A stretch of 64,000 bases of DNA from Ctenosaura bakeri (lineage: Eukaryota > Chordata > Lepidosauria > Squamata > Iguanidae). The stretch is from assembly GCA_948474755.1 (NCBI GenBank), contig CAOLHI010002109.1, positions 90,001 to 154,000 of the forward strand, read 5' to 3'. The notes below the pieces were generated by a model that was not told the origin of the DNA, did not search any database, and worked only from the letters and a program-made list of their open reading frames with translations. This document shows positions 63,346 through 64,000 of this stretch, in pieces. A program made the position numbers and the translations under genes. Positions within the stretch are counted from its first letter, which is position 1. Every line of letters starts with the position of its first letter.

Positions 63346-64000
63346 ACTACATTAAAATTCTAGATTCCTCCAATCAGCAACTCTCATTTTTCCCCAAGTC
63401 TAAGAAAGTTACTTTTTTTTAAACAGAACACTCCCCATTCTGAGTTGTAGTTATAAAAAGTAACTGTTCTGAGCATTGCTTTTTCCTTCAGAAGGCATTG
63501 ACAGCAACTGGAAGTCTCATTTTTGGACACTTGGGCTTTTCTGGCTGTCCAGGCATCGAATTCGAACCAGGACTCCATTTCTGCCTCCAGGGAAGCCAAA
63601 CTCAATGGAAGAAACAGCGGTTCCATCTCAACAGGGCGGTGAATCCACTCCAAGATTTTTAGCTCTCCCTCTTAAAGCGGGTGGGCAAAGCATGGATCCC
63701 GGATGTCATGCAATTCCCTGGGTCCCCCAGAGGATAAAAAATGCAAAAACCCCAACCCAACTCAACCCAAACCAATTTTTTTACCCTGAAATGCCCTTTA
63801 AGTGGTAGGTAGGTTTCCACCATGTTCTCCCTCCTCACCATGGAGCCAATTTAGTCCCAAGAGAAGTTTTTTCAAAACAGGAAAGTAACCAGAAGTTACT
63901 TCCTCTCACTTTCTGTTGTTAAAAAAGGGCCTTTCTTGGACCTAAAATGGACCAGGAAGGCCCCCAAACACAGCAAAAATACCTAAATGTCCCCTACAGG
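63346..64000. other. Unassigned DNA at the window edge
   Basis: No repeat or gene is recognised. Short frames on both strands lack domains. Confidence 0.45.

Overview
The window is vertebrate nuclear DNA, most likely from a squamate reptile (a lizard, perhaps iguanian). The main evidence is the repeats. There are about 25 pieces of CR1 non-LTR retrotransposon whose 3' ends carry an ATTCTATG-type microsatellite. There are many MIR-like tRNA/CORE SINEs with the tail 'gggtcgccataagtc...caacaacaa', a second tRNA-derived SINE with a 'gcctcgatcca...gaggcggg' tail, L2-like LINE remnants and several families of non-autonomous DNA transposons. The species assignment is inference. I see no bacterial or viral gene organisation and no host gene: no splice-bounded exon series, no tRNA or rRNA gene and no CRISPR. 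The longer open frames are CR1 RT C-terminal remnants or lie inside a GC-rich minisatellite. The window reads as intergenic or large-intron DNA.

Layout. 1-6.8 kb: palindromic MITEs, a CR1 inserted into one of them with a target duplication, two adjacent plus-strand CR1s, and a 652-bp structure with two near-identical 132-bp inverted arms around an L2-like fragment. 8-20 kb: SINEs, a head-to-head CR1 pair, a tandem array of a whole SINE (219-220 bp period), a Helitron remnant and a hAT element with a perfect 8-bp target duplication. 20-23 kb: a 99-bp minisatellite (nine units) inside a 413-codon open frame. 23-30 kb: a nest in which an unclassified TIR element is interrupted by L1-like sequence, an LTR and a hAT element, followed by a solo LTR with a 5-bp duplication and a Tigger-like element with TA duplications. 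30-42 kb: CR1s, including four stacked end to end, an intact Helitron, a near-perfect 180-bp palindromic MITE and a second Tigger-like family. 43-54 kb: two copies of a second LTR family (one splitting an L2-like LINE), a hAT element with perfect TIRs and target duplication, more CR1s and a third Helitron. 54-64 kb: AT-rich degenerate satellites, a 22-bp AATAAGGGAC minisatellite, further CR1/L2 pieces and a 5S rRNA-derived fragment.

There is no operon-like or pathway logic here. The informative content is the insertion history. Several families can be defined directly from termini plus target-site duplications: Helitron (A|TC...CTAG|T), two hAT families (8-bp TSD), a Harbinger-like palindromic MITE (3-bp TSD), Tigger-like elements (TA) and one LTR family (5-bp TSD). 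Nested insertions give relative ages. The most unusual items are the Helitron family carrying a MITE fragment, the SINE-derived tandem array, the 99-bp and 22-bp minisatellites, and the 132-bp inverted-arm structure.
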